Below, one piece after another: positions 1 through 12,385 of a DNA stretch of 64,000 bases. The stretch is taken from NCBI RefSeq assembly GCF_921293095.1, contig NC_060259.1, positions 45,861,812-45,925,811 of the forward strand, given 5' to 3'. Position 1 is the first letter of the stretch. Each line of letters begins with the position of its first letter. A model generated the notes under the pieces. That model was not told the origin of the DNA, made no database searches, and worked only from the letters and a program-made list of their open reading frames with translations. The DNA comes from Ischnura elegans (Eukaryota > Arthropoda > Insecta > Odonata > Coenagrionidae). Position numbers and translations under genes: made by a program.

Positions 1-2235
1 GGTCTGAGGATTACCTATGTTCTCACAAAAATCAGTCAGTCACAGTTACCCTGCTGAAGCTACTTCAGTTTACTACTAAAAGCCTATGGGAAAGCTCGTA
101 TCTGTCCTCCGTGATAACATTTTAGTGAAAAATGGCACTGTCCCAACGTTAATGAGAAATGGCACTAAGCCCAAGAAATCATCACGGCACTGTTGCCCAC
201 GGCCATTCGCTGAAAATCATCCGCCTTCTTGTTCCGCATTCCAATTGCTGGGGATGGAAAAATTTTAAAATCAATCAATAGGTGGTTAAAATGAGAGGTA
301 GAAACATGGGCAAACCAATTGGAGAATAAATTTAGCTGGCAAAGTTGTCGAGTAAGAAAGGCGGGTGGAAGGTTTTTAAAATTTTGGATCATTACCAAAA
401 ATCCTGGATGCTGCTTTACCTTACGTTCTATTTTTGGCATTGATCGACTTTCTTCTTCTGAGATTTCTTGGCTCTGCAATACTTGTCTCGAAAGGTTTTT
501 ATTAAATAGCATACATAGTCGGAGTAATGCTTGAGCACTACGGTTTTAGAACTTATGGGTGGATATAAATAATCTAAATATATATGGGCAAAATATATTC
601 TTTCTCTCTCCATATGAATGTGTAATTGAAATTATTCGATCTCTCTATCAGATGATTAGATCCGTTGCCTATACATCAGCCTGATGAAATATTTCTATGT
701 ATTATCAGTACGAATGGCATGGTGTCCATGGAATCTCAGTAATGATATTTGCTTCGCCAATCGAAATTAAATTTTACCGTGTCAAAAACATGCGTCTCAT
801 TTCCTCAGAACTTAGTAATGGAAAGGATAGGAAGAAAATGAAAAAAGTTTTAGATTAAATACATGAATTTTACCTCATTGTTTAAAGCATTTTTTCCATG
901 TAGAATATTCGAGTCGTGAGAAATATTTTGTAGAGAAAACAGAGGGGAATTCATAATGAAATTTAATAGAAATTAATTTCGATTGAATGTGATTCAAGTG
1001 ATGATAACATATTTTCTTGGATCAGAAAGTAATTATATACACCCCGCGATTAAAATTCCTTGGTAAGCTTGAAAGTACAACATGTTTTTTTTAAGAAATG
1101 CATATTTAGAAAAATTCGCTATTAAATCGCTAATTAAAGCTATCAGCAAAATATTGGTTGCCATTATACTCCTTACGCGTATTTCATTGATGACAATGAT
1201 GTTAAATTAGAGAAACTAGTGAAAGTTTTTTAACTTAACACACGAAGAGTTGTTCTGTGTCTAAATATTACTCTGCCTGAGTAATCTTTTACTACACATA
1301 GTGCAAGAGAAAACTTAAATGTTAGGCGAAAATCATTTTAGCTAAGAGTAGAGGACAAAAATGCTTCAATGTTACGGCATCATGTGATACCTTGGTAAGA
1401 AAATTCTCTATACCCGTTGGAAAATCGTCAGCAAATCTCTTCCTCCGGCATGTTTCATTGGCAGAGCTTGCGAGGCATGAGTGTTGTATCATTCATAACA
1501 GCTATAACGGTCGGGATTCCGGGAGCCTTAAATGATCAGTTTGGGCCTTAATGTGGTTGCGGAAGCGGAAACCTTGAGCATCCTTCATTTCGCTTATTAC
1601 TCCGAGCCACGATCCTTGCCGGCAGCCCATTCAACACTCCAAGGATGCATTCTTAACATGCCATCGCGTTCCCTCTTCTCCTCTGAAGCCCTTCTGCCCT
1701 ATCCCTACCTCCTTCATCACCCTCCCTTTAACACATACCCCTAGAATGCCACCCCAAGCTCTCCAAATGAAATAAGTTACAGCATATTTGAAGCCCTTTC
1801 TTGCTATATTAATTTATTTCGAGTGCTGCCAAATGAGAAGGCGTTCCGAGTGCTCACAAGGAAAGTTGGTCGTTATTTAATCATCAATGTGACGTCAGGG
1901 GCAGGTATTCTTGCTCTTATAATATCTCAAATTATTCTCGTATAGTCTTACGGTTACAATAATTTATAAATATTCCAGTTTCTATGTCAAAAAGCACTTT
2001 CGTTCCAATTAATGTTTAAAATATTTTATGAAGTGTTATCTCGGTTGCTTTCTCCATCACGTAATTTTTATTAGCATAGACTATTCCATTATGCTTCATC
2101 CTTTATTCGAGCACTAAACAGATTAAGAAGTCTCTTAAGTGTAAATCTTAAATGTCATGCTAGATTGTATAACTATTAATATGTGTAATGTGTAATATAT
2201 GCCTAATATCTAGTACCATGAGCCTCGGTATAATT
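1..2235. other. AT-rich DNA, no gene recognised
   Basis: No coding exon, RNA gene or known repeat is recognised here on either strand. The open stretches near 86-268 and 165-512 overlap in opposite strands and have no splice-site or family support. A short near-direct repeat, two copies of an AAATGGCACT-type unit, sits around 129-172. The tract 1441-1750 is somewhat richer in C and T but shows no clear exon. Confidence 0.5.
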
Positions 2236-2335
2236 GCCATGGATAGCGTAGTGGTATGCGCAGTGTACCGGAATGCCAATTATCCGTGGTTCGATTCCCG
2301 TTACAGGGGAATTTTTTCTCATGGTAATCCATGTA
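2236..2335 (+). repeat. tRNA-derived SINE head (SINE-like)
   Basis: An internal RNA polymerase III promoter is visible. The A box TAGCGTAGTGG is at 2244-2254 and the B box GGTTCGATTCC at 2288-2298, 44 bases apart, which is tRNA-like spacing. The B box is followed by GGGGAA and a T run. The sequence does not fold as an intact tRNA with a proper acceptor stem, so it reads as a SINE head or tRNA pseudogene. Four other tRNA-like units in this window also have a T-rich stretch after the B box. Confidence 0.6.
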
Positions 2336-5300
2336 CACTATTAATTTGCTTGGATTAGCGGTAACTTAAATGATAGTTTAATTTGTATGCCATGTTCACT
2401 CTTGCATTCATATCTTTTCAAGTCTGTCATATCTCTGTAATGCACATTCGATGAGGATTAGGAAATATCGTTTAAGAAACTTCGATGAAAGAATCCCTTA
2501 TTTTACGACGAACGCATTTCCGAGATCACGTGGATTCAGAATCATATTTGGCTTTAGGCGGCAAAATATTTATGGTCGGAAAAAATTACGGTTTTCAAGC
2601 TATGATTCGGGTATGGAATTTTTCGAATTCCGCTTCCTTCGCAACGGAGCCATGTCTTAATTATTTTCTCCCGATATATTTGTAAGATATTTCCATTGTT
2701 TGCAATTCCGCATTGCCAAATAGCATTGATCATTTAGAGAATTACACATTTTATCTTGGTGGAGAAACCAAAGATGATGGTAGTTGGAAAGGAGCCTAAT
2801 GGTAATGAGTGATACGGTGAATGTATTATTATTAGACGTGTTCGACAAAATGTTGTACTTTCAAGGCAAGAAGTGGTTGAACTTACTATTACACATTCAG
2901 TACACGCATTTACACACTGCTCGTTTAATGCTGAATAACTGCATGCTGGCTCGGTGAATTTATCCTCATAAGACATAATTTTACATGATTGTTTAACCAT
3001 GATGACGCCTTAATTTTTTCTTTGGTAAATAAAGAGACCTGTAATATATATATGCAAAGGCAAAAATAAGTGGGTGAAATTAAACTTAATCCCATGAAAT
3101 CACGGCCTAAAATGTGTTTATCGCAGGGTAGCATGTGAAATAATTTTCATTTTGTTACTTTAATAATGAATACCTTGGCCATTTGTGTACGGCTCGTTGG
3201 TTGACTGTTAAGTGGGGTGAATTCACAATGCTATCTGTTCCTTCTGAGTTTTCTATTTCTCTTTGTAGTCATGGATGGATTTTTCCATAACGATATCAAG
3301 ATCAATAAATCCTTACTGTCTAATGAAAAGTCACTAAGTGGGGTTGGAAAGGCGATTTGCTTAACGCCATTGAGGCGCCAAAAAAGGACAAGTCGTCTCA
3401 CTGCGCATTCTTTTTTACCTTCAACCATCTGCCGATTTATATTATCAAAGATGGGCACCCTCCTAGCAGCACACGCAGGATGAATTTTGGTGAATTCGGA
3501 AAGTGGAAGGGGGAGAGGCGGGCGAGGATGGGACGGGAGCTCTTCCATCCGCGGCGCTGCTTGGGCGTTGGAATATTTTCTTCGTGGACACGCTCTCAAA
3601 TATGGCATTTTTTGGTTTAACGGTGTCAGGTACGTCAAAATGCTTGAAATTGTTGTCCTAATATGGCAGTTACTCGACAAAGTCTAGAAGAACTGGTCAT
3701 AAAATATTAAATTTTCCGATATAATACCCTGCCCCCCTCTAAATGACGTTTGAGCGAGGGTCATGGGTTCACCTAGAGTTCTAACATTTTTCTAACCTTA
3801 TTTTTGATCAGTCCCTCAACTTCTCTACGGTTTGATGATCGAAGTGATGATTACTGAAAGTCTGGAGATTCTTAGATGCATTTTAATTTTCAGCCGATTT
3901 ATAATTCTTAAAAGAAGTAATATGTATTACTTATTAAATTGCAATTAAAATATGTAAATACATGACCAAATACGTATGTTGAGACGCATTAACGTTTGCA
4001 TAAAGTTGCACCTATTAACCTTGGTTATAAGTCACAAGTATAATGTTGTATTGCCAAACAGAACACGCAATTGACACCACAAATCCGGAAGTGGTTCTTA
4101 CACCTTAAACGCCCATTTAAGGAAAACAAGATGTTCTATTTGGTTATTGTGGCTAACCATGTGTATCCCGGAAATATATAACTTAGACGTCAATTATAAT
4201 TATCGAGTAATATATGAAGAGAACTTGATGTTTAAATCTCATGCCTTACATGAATCTTAGGAAGTGACGTCATGAGAACGTAATTACTTAGCCACTTCAG
4301 CATCCCGGGATAACATGATTTTAGAAATTGAACTTGTTTTCCTCTCACCTTTCAATTATCTTTGATTTACCACTGAATATCCTATTTCCTCTCACCTTTG
4401 CTGCAAGAGTGCTTCCTGCATCAGATTCCTGCGTTTGTCCTACTTCATTTACTAATGGATGTATTTAGTTTTCTTTCGGGTATTGGCTACAGCTCCTTAC
4501 TGCCTTTGTCCTATATAGCTAACCAATTTGATAGATATTATCATGAGATCAGTAAGGTTTACTCCTTAAATACGAGGTTTGTATTTATATTGACGTGAAT
4601 AAAATGGAATTTGTTTTTTATTTCTGATTCTCATTTTCATAGAGATTCGGAAAAGAAAATCATGATGGAACCTCCATTTGAGCATTAAATGCTTACCAGA
4701 TCACCATCGCTGCAATTTCAAGCAATTTTTGAATAATTTTCATTCCATTGGATTTAGAATATTTGCATCTTCAAAAATACTTTCGACCCGTTTGCTGTTT
4801 TGTTAATAAACTTGAAGGATTTTATCTCCTGGTTCTTTCCATTTTTTACTGTATTATACGAAGCTAATATGAATAGCTAGAGCTATTCTTAGCGTCGGAG
4901 GATATCATGTAATCCCCAATATTAATGTAAGCTTGACTTTAAATATTAAAGCCTGCGCGTTAAACTAGTGAGGATTATTAGTCCCAGTGCATAAAATGTT
5001 AAGTAAATATAATATCGAGAAGACTGAGGAAGATTCCTTAAAACCCAGAATGCTAGTTCAATCAAAAAGGAACAACTCCAAGTATGCATGAATTATTCAT
5101 GTAGAAGAGAAGATAATCATGCTTTAAATAATTAGCCAAATATTTTATAAAGTCAAAACGATGTACAGTCGTGCATTTAAGACGCTAATATGATTGGGTT
5201 GACATGGATTGGTTGTATGGCAGTAGGCCGCCCTTATATTTTAGAGTTTGGAAAAGCTATTTTTTCCTAGTCTCTAAATCCAAGGAAAAGTTTTTGAGAA

Positions 5301-5544
5301 TGTTGAATTTTTAATGAGAACTTACGTTCATATAAACGTGCTAAAATTTTCTTACTTAAAAATAACGGGAACACGTGTCTCAAGTACTAACGTCTAAAGT
5401 ACAAACGACCCAAGAATAGTGACATAATAATCGTGATAGTAAAATGCTTGTGGACCGAATTAAAAAAAACTTTTGTTGTGCATGTAAGGTCTATGTGCTT
5501 GCTACCCCACACCGCGGTGGGCGCCGCCGAAGCACGTCCCGCAC
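2336..5544. other. AT-rich DNA, no gene recognised
   Basis: Nothing could be assigned to a family. A GC-richer patch at about 3440-3580 overlaps opposed open stretches (3217-3483 plus, 3231-3680 minus). The plus one starts with a hydrophobic, signal-peptide-like segment, but both lack splice-site or codon-usage support. The rest is AT-rich with scattered homopolymers. Confidence 0.45.
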
Positions 5545-5930
5545 CACTTACTTCATCTACGTCTACATACTACCCCATAGGCAGCCTTAAAAAGACCTGT
5601 AGAAGGGGATGTGGAGACACCAGCCGTTTACATATAAAAAGCATATGCTCAAACAAAATTACGACGGGCATTTATTTAAGTCCTCTATGGTTCGGGGGTG
5701 AGACGAATCTTCCATCTATCCGTTCGGCAAAATATCTCTCTTCATTTGTTGCTTCTGTCGGACCTGGTAATATGGTAAGGCTTTAGGATGATGCTCTCCG
5801 TGTCGCTCATAAAGATGTTTATTCTCAATTGTTCAAGCAAACTAAGCCTAGCGCGCAGCCTCCGAGTCTCTAGCGACTCCTAGCTTAATTCGCTTAACAA
5901 CTTGGTAACGCTGTCTGTACTAATGACGCT
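5545..5930 (-). mobile_element. Non-LTR retrotransposon 3' end, family A copy 1
   Basis: This tract is clearly similar, in the same orientation, to 52505-52985. Shared landmarks include the TCTACATACTACCC start, a CCGTTTACA block, CCGTTCGGCAAAATATCTCT and the AGCCTAGCGCGCAGC block. In copy 2 the minus strand encodes a LINE reverse-transcriptase C-terminal tail. This copy is degraded and has no intact reading frame. The element's 3' end is at the low-coordinate side, where the minus strand ends in a short GTAGATG-type repeat. The repeat relationship is seen directly; the non-LTR assignment is inferred from copy 2. Confidence 0.65.
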
Positions 5931-8900
5931 TGATAATTTCAACCCAACAATGTTTTTTATGCATCTATTTTACTCTCATGACGACATTGCTGACCTGTCG
6001 TGGGAACATTAGGTCAGCTCAGTGGAGATCCGTGCATGGGCTATGCATATTTGGCAATTGTGAGTGTAACCAATGAGGGAATGGCTTTGAGGGTAAGAGT
6101 TACTTTGGCTACCATTCTGCAATAATGTATTTGAAAATGTTTTTGGGAATGCGTCCATTGAGTCCTATGCGTCCCATGCGTCCTAGTGAGAATCACTCGA
6201 GCTAACGGTAATATTCCTTGGAAGATTCTGCTGGCTGGCATTTGCTTTGACCAATCAGGTCCATTTCATCACGCTCAGTGAGTATCCAATTCCATTTATT
6301 CAATTATAGTTTGGCGTTTCCTCACGCAGTTCCCCGTTAGGCGGAATAAAGAAAATTGTGTTATGCACGTTTTAATATTTTTTCAGAATTTATCTATTCA
6401 GGTATAGTTTTCACTCCATGTTCTGCATCTACTCCCAAAAAATGACCTGCAGTTCCTAAAACAACTCATGAACTGTGTTAAGGCTGAACATCGCAAATTG
6501 GGCTATTAAGAGGTATCCTAAAGATTCGCGGTACTTGAGCAAGTTAGTATGACTTCAACTGTTTCACGAATCCTTTCTTGGGGTTGAAAATGAAAAGTGA
6601 TCAACCGTGAGGTGGTATGCCAGATAATGTATGATTCACTGCAGCAAAAAATTTCTAAGCTATTTATTATAGTTACTAAAATTGATAAACTAGTTTTCCA
6701 CAGTAAATTTTCCCACAAATAATTCGATGAAGCTGTTTGTTATCCTGAAAATATGCACATCATTATTTCAGGTACCCACGCAAAGTCAATTACGAAGAAG
6801 AGAATTTTCAAAATTTATAAGTAAGTTTCACTCATAGCCAGCTGATTTCCTTGATATGAGGTAAAAATTCCGGGAAGTGTTTGCTAATGTGTTAGTAGTT
6901 TACTTTTATCTTTTGAAAAATTTGTTTGACGATTTATTTTACAAAATATAAGTTTATTAATAATTTAAAGAAATAAATAATGTTAATATAGAATGAATAT
7001 TGACATGCAGGAGGAGCGAGGCATCTCTCCCTAGAACTCATAAGGGCTAACTGCTAATTTATACCAATTTTCAGAGGTAAATAAGTGATACTATGAAGGT
7101 AAATTTTATTATGCCTTGTAAAAATAAATCGATCGCGCTTGATTGGAATTGTAGTAACATAAATGATAATTTTTAAGTCAGAACATAAGTCAGAACAAGC
7201 CTTCAGAGCTCTGGTGTTTTACATAAGGATCATTATCCCTGCTTGGAGATGTTGAGGAGAATGTATCTTGTAGATGAAGGGAGAAAAATAAAAAAATTAT
7301 ATAAAAATGAATTAAGATTATGAAAAAAGCAATGCTCTGGAGAAATGCCAATTTAAATCGATTTTTTGAGCAATCGATTTTTAATGTGAATGTAAATCTC
7401 GACTATTCAACGAAAATAGAAACTTGAACCGAAAGATCGATTAATCGATGGTTCTTAAAAAAATTTGTACAAAAATATGTGTGTTTATCATTCGAAAAAA
7501 ATCAAATGTACATTTGAGTGACAGAAAAATCTACTAGAAATTCATGCTTGAATTATTAGTAGTAAAAATTTATAAATGTATGCACATTAAACTTTAGGGA
7601 ACACCGCTTGGAACCATTCGGCTTCACTAAAATGTTTAAAAAAGACAATGAAATGCTTCCTTTATAACAGAGGGCGTCTCTTTTCAACTATATCGACTTT
7701 AGAGAAAAATATTCACATTGGACGCGTGGTGTTATCATATTCCGGTAGTGACGCAGCTGAGATGATACGAAATAGTCAATATCGGATTTGAATAATCTAG
7801 TTTGGATCTTAAATCAAGTATCACGGCTCGGTCTCGATTTTTGGCTATGAAAAATGGATTTTAGATTTTAATCGAAATCTAATTTTCTATCAATGAAGTG
7901 GTGCGGGCAATACTTTCGCGGCGCCGCGGAGCAGAAAAGCTCTCTTGGAAATGGAGCGGATTTCTGTCATCAACGCTGATAGATACGTGAGAATAATCAA
8001 ACTAGCCGTCAATGAGGACTTTAATTTCACGTTTAACAGTCGAGATATAGTCTTTTCAACCCGAAAAACCCAATTTCGTGTTCGCAAATTTTCCAGCCAT
8101 TTACTCTGTTCTCTTCTCCTAATGTCCCATATCAAAGGGCATGGTCATATTTTATTGCATTATTTTTCTCGTAGGACATTTAAATTGCGAGTTTTATTAC
8201 TGTGTTGGCGATATTGTGATGAAAGGCTTTGATGGCCATTTCATGTACCTGCTATAAGGTCACTGACATACGCAGTCCATAATATTGACATTGTTCTTAC
8301 CGAAAGTGTTATTCTTTCGTGTTTTTGGTTCATTTGTGTGACAATATATTTTCGATTATTGGACTTAACCACATTGGGTTGATGGAATCACAGTGTCAAA
8401 TTCTCATTAATAATTCTCATACATTTATTTCATCTGACAAAATTGTTGATGTTTCAAAAACATTTTACTCTCCTATATTTATATGCATATAAATCTGCCC
8501 TCCATTAAAAAAATATGTATGAGGATATATATCGTTGAGTTAGATTTTCATTAGAATTTTTATGCAAAAACCCACATTCTCGTGAAAGTTACGTTTTTTC
8601 TACTGCCTACTTAGTGATAAAAACTACCGCATTAAATCATGTCTCTTTCTTAGTCATCGTTGATCGTCCTTCCTTGCTATCCTTTGGTTGAATATGAGAG
8701 TGATGTTTCTGTTCTAGGTTTTTATGCTTTTTTGAGATGAATGGTATTTCCTAATTCATCCAATTTATCTTTCGCCTCTTTTGCCCGAATATATAAAAAA
8801 AAAACGTTAAACATTTCATACTTATGTCATCTTTATATGGCTACTAAAACGTTATAATGCAAATACGCTTTGGTAAGGTAGATGACTGTATTTCAGCTCG

Positions 8901-10139
8901 CATTACTGATTATATCAACAAGCACATTCCATATTTAACACTGATCGTATGTTGATAACTAATTATTTACACTAGATTTTGCATGAATTTCCTGAATGTC
9001 GTTACTTTTCCTTCGGATTACAACATCAGATTAAAATAAGTGCAAACTAAACCGATAAAACTGAAATGCATCAGTAGTTTCACAGTACGCATTCATACCT
9101 TCCGAAGAAACTCTGACGAACGTACACTTCTAGGATTATTTAGTCTTATGCGTGGAGAATGAAAAGGAAATTAATAGCCTCTCAAAAAAGATGCATTGAG
9201 TTTCGTGAGCGACGTTTTTCACTGATAACGAATGCCGTTGTTTGAAGACGATACCAGCGTACGCTCCGTCTGATATTCACACATATCTCCGCAATTTCAA
9301 TTGATTTATTAATTTCAACGAGAGCTGTTTTTCCCGTCGTAACAATATGAAAATTTCAACTCTTTTTTAACAAATAATGTTAAAGCATTAGGGATATGGA
9401 CGTTGAATTAATGTGGTATCGTTTTCCTTAATGAGGTTGTACTACGAAAAAATTAAATATTAAAAGCCTAATATGTGGCTAAGTAGTTTCACCTACTGTG
9501 AAACATCATAATGTTTCTTGTTATGCAATGTTTACCTTGTATTTTGGATAAATAATTTGATAGAACACCATGCTACAGATGCTTCATCAACACTTGTTTT
9601 GCAACACATTTTGGATTGACTTCTCAACGTATAGTTGTGTGCTACGAAGATGTACTTTACCTGGCTGGTCAATTTGAAAATTTCGGAACTTAAACTCTTT
9701 CTCTTATGGTGGTCATGTGATGGTATGCTATTTTTACTTTAAAAGTAATTTTTTTGTACGAGGAAGAAGCAACTTGCATAATTAGGAGTCACAGAGTCAT
9801 ACGTATTTAATTTTGGCTTTGATGTCATTGCATACACATTTCATTGTGAAATAAATGCAGCTATAATAAAAAACTCTTTTCATCATAATTACTCTCGGCA
9901 ACCATTATTTATAGATACATGCGGTGTAAAGATTCACTGCAGTATACAGCCCGTATCTTAGGTAAATTATTTAGAAGAAAAGAAAATCTGTTAACAAGGT
10001 TCAATGTTTACGTTCCTTCGTAGAAGAAAAGGCGTAATTTCTCTTCACTTGGCTAATGCGTCTCTATCAAGTGTGGAAAATCGGACTACTGACATCGAGT
10101 TATAGCTTCCGTCTAATCCCCTCAACTCAAGAGATCTCC
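5931..10139. other. AT-rich DNA, no gene recognised
   Basis: No coding or RNA feature could be supported. The only structured patch is a cluster of ATCGAT hexamers at 7357-7449. The ORF-like stretches at 7890-8232 lie on opposite strands over the same DNA and have no family resemblance. Confidence 0.5.
7357..7449. repeat. ATCGAT cluster with 14 bp palindrome
   Basis: Four ATCGAT hexamers occur within 93 bases, at 7357, 7373, 7436 and 7444. The last two form the perfect palindrome ATCGATTAATCGAT (7436-7449). The surroundings are AT-rich. This could be chance, a relic of an inverted-repeat element, or a cluster of protein-binding sites. Confidence 0.4.
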
Positions 10140-10716
10140 ATCTTAGCCTCACACTTCACACCTGTGTTTTAGTCGCTGCCTGCGGAGCGAATGCTTGAAA
10201 TACGCACGTCAGCTCTCCTCGCGAGAGAGGACCGGCCATGCGGCAGCATGCTCTGCATCCGCGGGCCGCACCCATGCGCCACCTAAGCTCGCGCGAAAAA
10301 TTCGGCCACCGTGCGAACGCGCCGCTAATGAGGTTTGATAAATAGGTGCGATCCAGTAAGCAGCGCACATAACGGCGAAAGGAAACCGCAAACAATAAAC
10401 GTCTTAGCGCTGGGGGCAGGCCGGGGCAGGCGAGAGAGGAAGGAAGGAGAATAGTGCTGGTGATTCATGGCCGAAGGAAACCACAGCAGCCGAATATATC
10501 ATCGCAGGAAGGGGGAGTAATTAGTTCTTGGGTCGGTTCATCCCAGGCTCGCTCACTCCCCTCAGATTTTCTCCACGGAAGTGCCGCCTCCGCCGCCCCC
10601 AGCCGCGGCATCCGCCCCCAGATGCTCATCTACGCGCCTCCGCCCCCGCAACCAAACCTTAACCCCCCCTGCCCCCCTGCCTTCCGAGGCGAGTAGACTC
10701 TCTAATGAATTGCTTG

Positions 10717-10730
10717 TTTAATTAATTAGA
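10717..10730. promoter_or_regulatory. Homeodomain-type site TTTAATTAATTAGA
   Basis: Overlapping TTAATTA cores, the preferred core of many Antp/paired-class homeodomains, lie inside the CpG-rich island. A second TTAATTAG lies 317 bases downstream. Binding is inferred from the motif only. Confidence 0.35.
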
Positions 10731-11034
10731 GGTGGACTGCTCCGAAGTTGGCGTATGTGAGCGGGTGGAGGCGCGGTGAGGGCAAAGTGCACGGCTCCCC
10801 TGGGGGCCGGGTGGGGCGCGTCTTCAAAGGAAAGCATCTTTCCGCCCCGGGCCGGCCCTGCCCCGCCCCTGCGCCACTCTGCAGCCCCGCGTGAGCATCG
10901 CCTCCTCTCGTGCAGTGCTTAGTTTTTCCGCCGGTGGCGGCGCGCGCGTGGCAATGAGCGGCCAATCCCCTTGGGTGCCGTCGGGCCGTGTTCGCGTCCG
11001 GGAAATTGAGCTGCGAGGCGTGAGTGCGATATAT

Positions 11035-11046
11035 TCATTAATTAGG
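11035..11046. promoter_or_regulatory. Homeodomain-type site TCATTAATTAGG
   Basis: This second TTAATTAG core lies at the downstream edge of the CpG-rich island. It repeats the core of the site at 10717-10730. Function is inferred from the motif only. Confidence 0.35.
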
Positions 11047-11080
11047 CGCTAAAAACGGGGCGCACGCAATTCAATAATGC

Positions 11081-11639
11081 GATGCCGAGGGAAGTTTGAG
11101 GAGGGAATGTCTGTGGATGAACCGCGAGTCGTGCTTCTCTTTCCTGAGGACTGCATTTCATTGAATGTATGTTGGGGAAACCGCTCGATTGCTTCGACAA
11201 AGAACTTGAACATCTGGAGGGATACTGGGAGTCTTTTATCAGGGAACGTCAGACTCATTTCTTATCGTGTTTCTCTTTTACGAGCCTTTCATTAGCATGG
11301 AAATGCGTCGGAAATACCGCTGACGCGTACTTTAAATGAAGAGTGAGACTTTTCATTTGTATTTTGCCCGACTTTCTTCGTATTAGCGCAGTTTTTAGAA
11401 AAAAATATTTAGCATATTCACTTTCTGGTGAAATTGAAAACATCCAGCGTCCATATATTTACGATCCAGAATATTATCTGTATGCGCCATAATAATTCCT
11501 CATAAAATTCTCTGGAGCACTTGGAAAATGGCCGTGGTATTGTTTTGGGACGTAGTGAAAGTGTTTTAAATAGGCCAAAACGAGGACAAAAAATGAATTT
11601 CCAAAACACGCGAAGTTCCTCCTCCCCTTTTACCAGTGG
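11081..11639. other. No gene recognised
   Basis: This is the transition from the CpG island to AT-rich DNA. The open stretches on both strands (11077-11295 plus, 11049-11258 minus, 11255-11443 minus) overlap each other and show no family resemblance or splice-site support. Confidence 0.4.
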
Positions 11640-12385
11640 ACATTATTATTTTAATCAATAGATTCCAAATTTGTTTCGCAAGGACTATGGCCAGATATCA
11701 TCTGATAATCAACAAAAGTAAGAAAAAGATATTAGTACCCACCAAAAGAGAGGAGGCTAGGACGAACATTAACCTAGGAAAGCATACGCTTGAAGAGGTA
11801 AATGAGCTTTCTTGCCTAGAAGTTCGAATGAACTAACGATGAAAGAAGCAAGAAAAAAAGTAGAATAGCGCCAGTGAAGGGGGCTTTCTACAAAAAGAAA
11901 AATCTTCTTACACCTCAGAATACAAGCATATAAGTGAGGAAAGAATCCATCAGATGTTATTTATGGAGCGTGTTTCTCCATAGATGCGAGGCTGGCAGCA
12001 GCAGAGAAGCCAAGAGTGGAAGCATTCGAAATGTGGTGCTACCGATAAATGAAGAAGATAAAATGGATCGACGGTGTAAGTAATCAGGAAGTGCTAAGAA
12101 GAGGGGGAGAAAAGAGAAGTCTTCTAAAAACCTAGTAGAAGACGAGACAACTTACTTGGCCACATTATGAGACATGATGGCCTGATAAAAACAATCGTGG
12201 CAGGACATGTGGAAGGGAAGAAGGACAAGGGGAGGCCTCGAATGAGTTACATAGGACAAGTCACAAAGGATGTAAAAGAGAGGAAGTACGTGACTATGAA
12301 AAGACTAGCGAATAGGAGAGAGGAATGGAGAGCTGCGTCAAACCAATCTTGGGATTGTCGACTAATGATGATGATGATGATGATA
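11640..12385 (+). mobile_element. RTE-like LINE, truncated reverse-transcriptase C-terminus
   Basis: Translated pieces match the C-terminal part of an endonuclease/reverse-transcriptase polyprotein common in insect RTE-like LINEs. In order there is a block with INKSKKKILVPTKREEA and LEEVNELSCLE (the thumb region), then a tail with IMRHDGLIKTIVAGHVEGK, a GRPRMSYI box and NRREEWRAASNQSWD near 12167-12360. Frames change and stops intervene between blocks. The 5' part, including the catalytic YADD region, is missing. The element ends in a GAT/ATG repeat (12362-12382), the microsatellite-like 3' tail typical of RTE elements. Other copies of the same family are minus-strand at 18270-18590, 19456-21490, 33358-33512, 33838-34830 and 53715-53885. 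Confidence 0.85.

Larger units (their letters stand above)
10140..11080. promoter_or_regulatory. CpG-rich island, possible promoter or enhancer
   Basis: This tract is sharply richer in G, C and CpG than the AT-rich DNA on both sides, with many CG dinucleotides, GC-rich runs such as GGGCCGGGTGGGGCGCG, and GAGAGAGGA motifs near 10223 and 10430. It contains two homeodomain-type sites. No reading frame stands out; the open stretches on both strands at 10156-10395, 10454-10696 and 10726-10965 are a by-product of low stop-codon density. A promoter, untranslated first exon or developmental enhancer is inferred from composition. No TATA box or splice donor could be assigned with confidence. Confidence 0.5.

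Noticed and set aside
3217-3687. Opposed ORFs of 88 and 149 codons, the plus one with a signal-peptide-like start
   Set aside because: Both strands are open over the same DNA, no splice sites or poly(A) logic, and no family resemblance; the hydrophobic start comes from a T-rich run.
10156-10965. Several ORFs in the CpG island
   Set aside because: GC-rich DNA has few stop codons; the frames overlap on both strands and encode low-complexity Ala/Pro/Arg-rich peptides with no family match.
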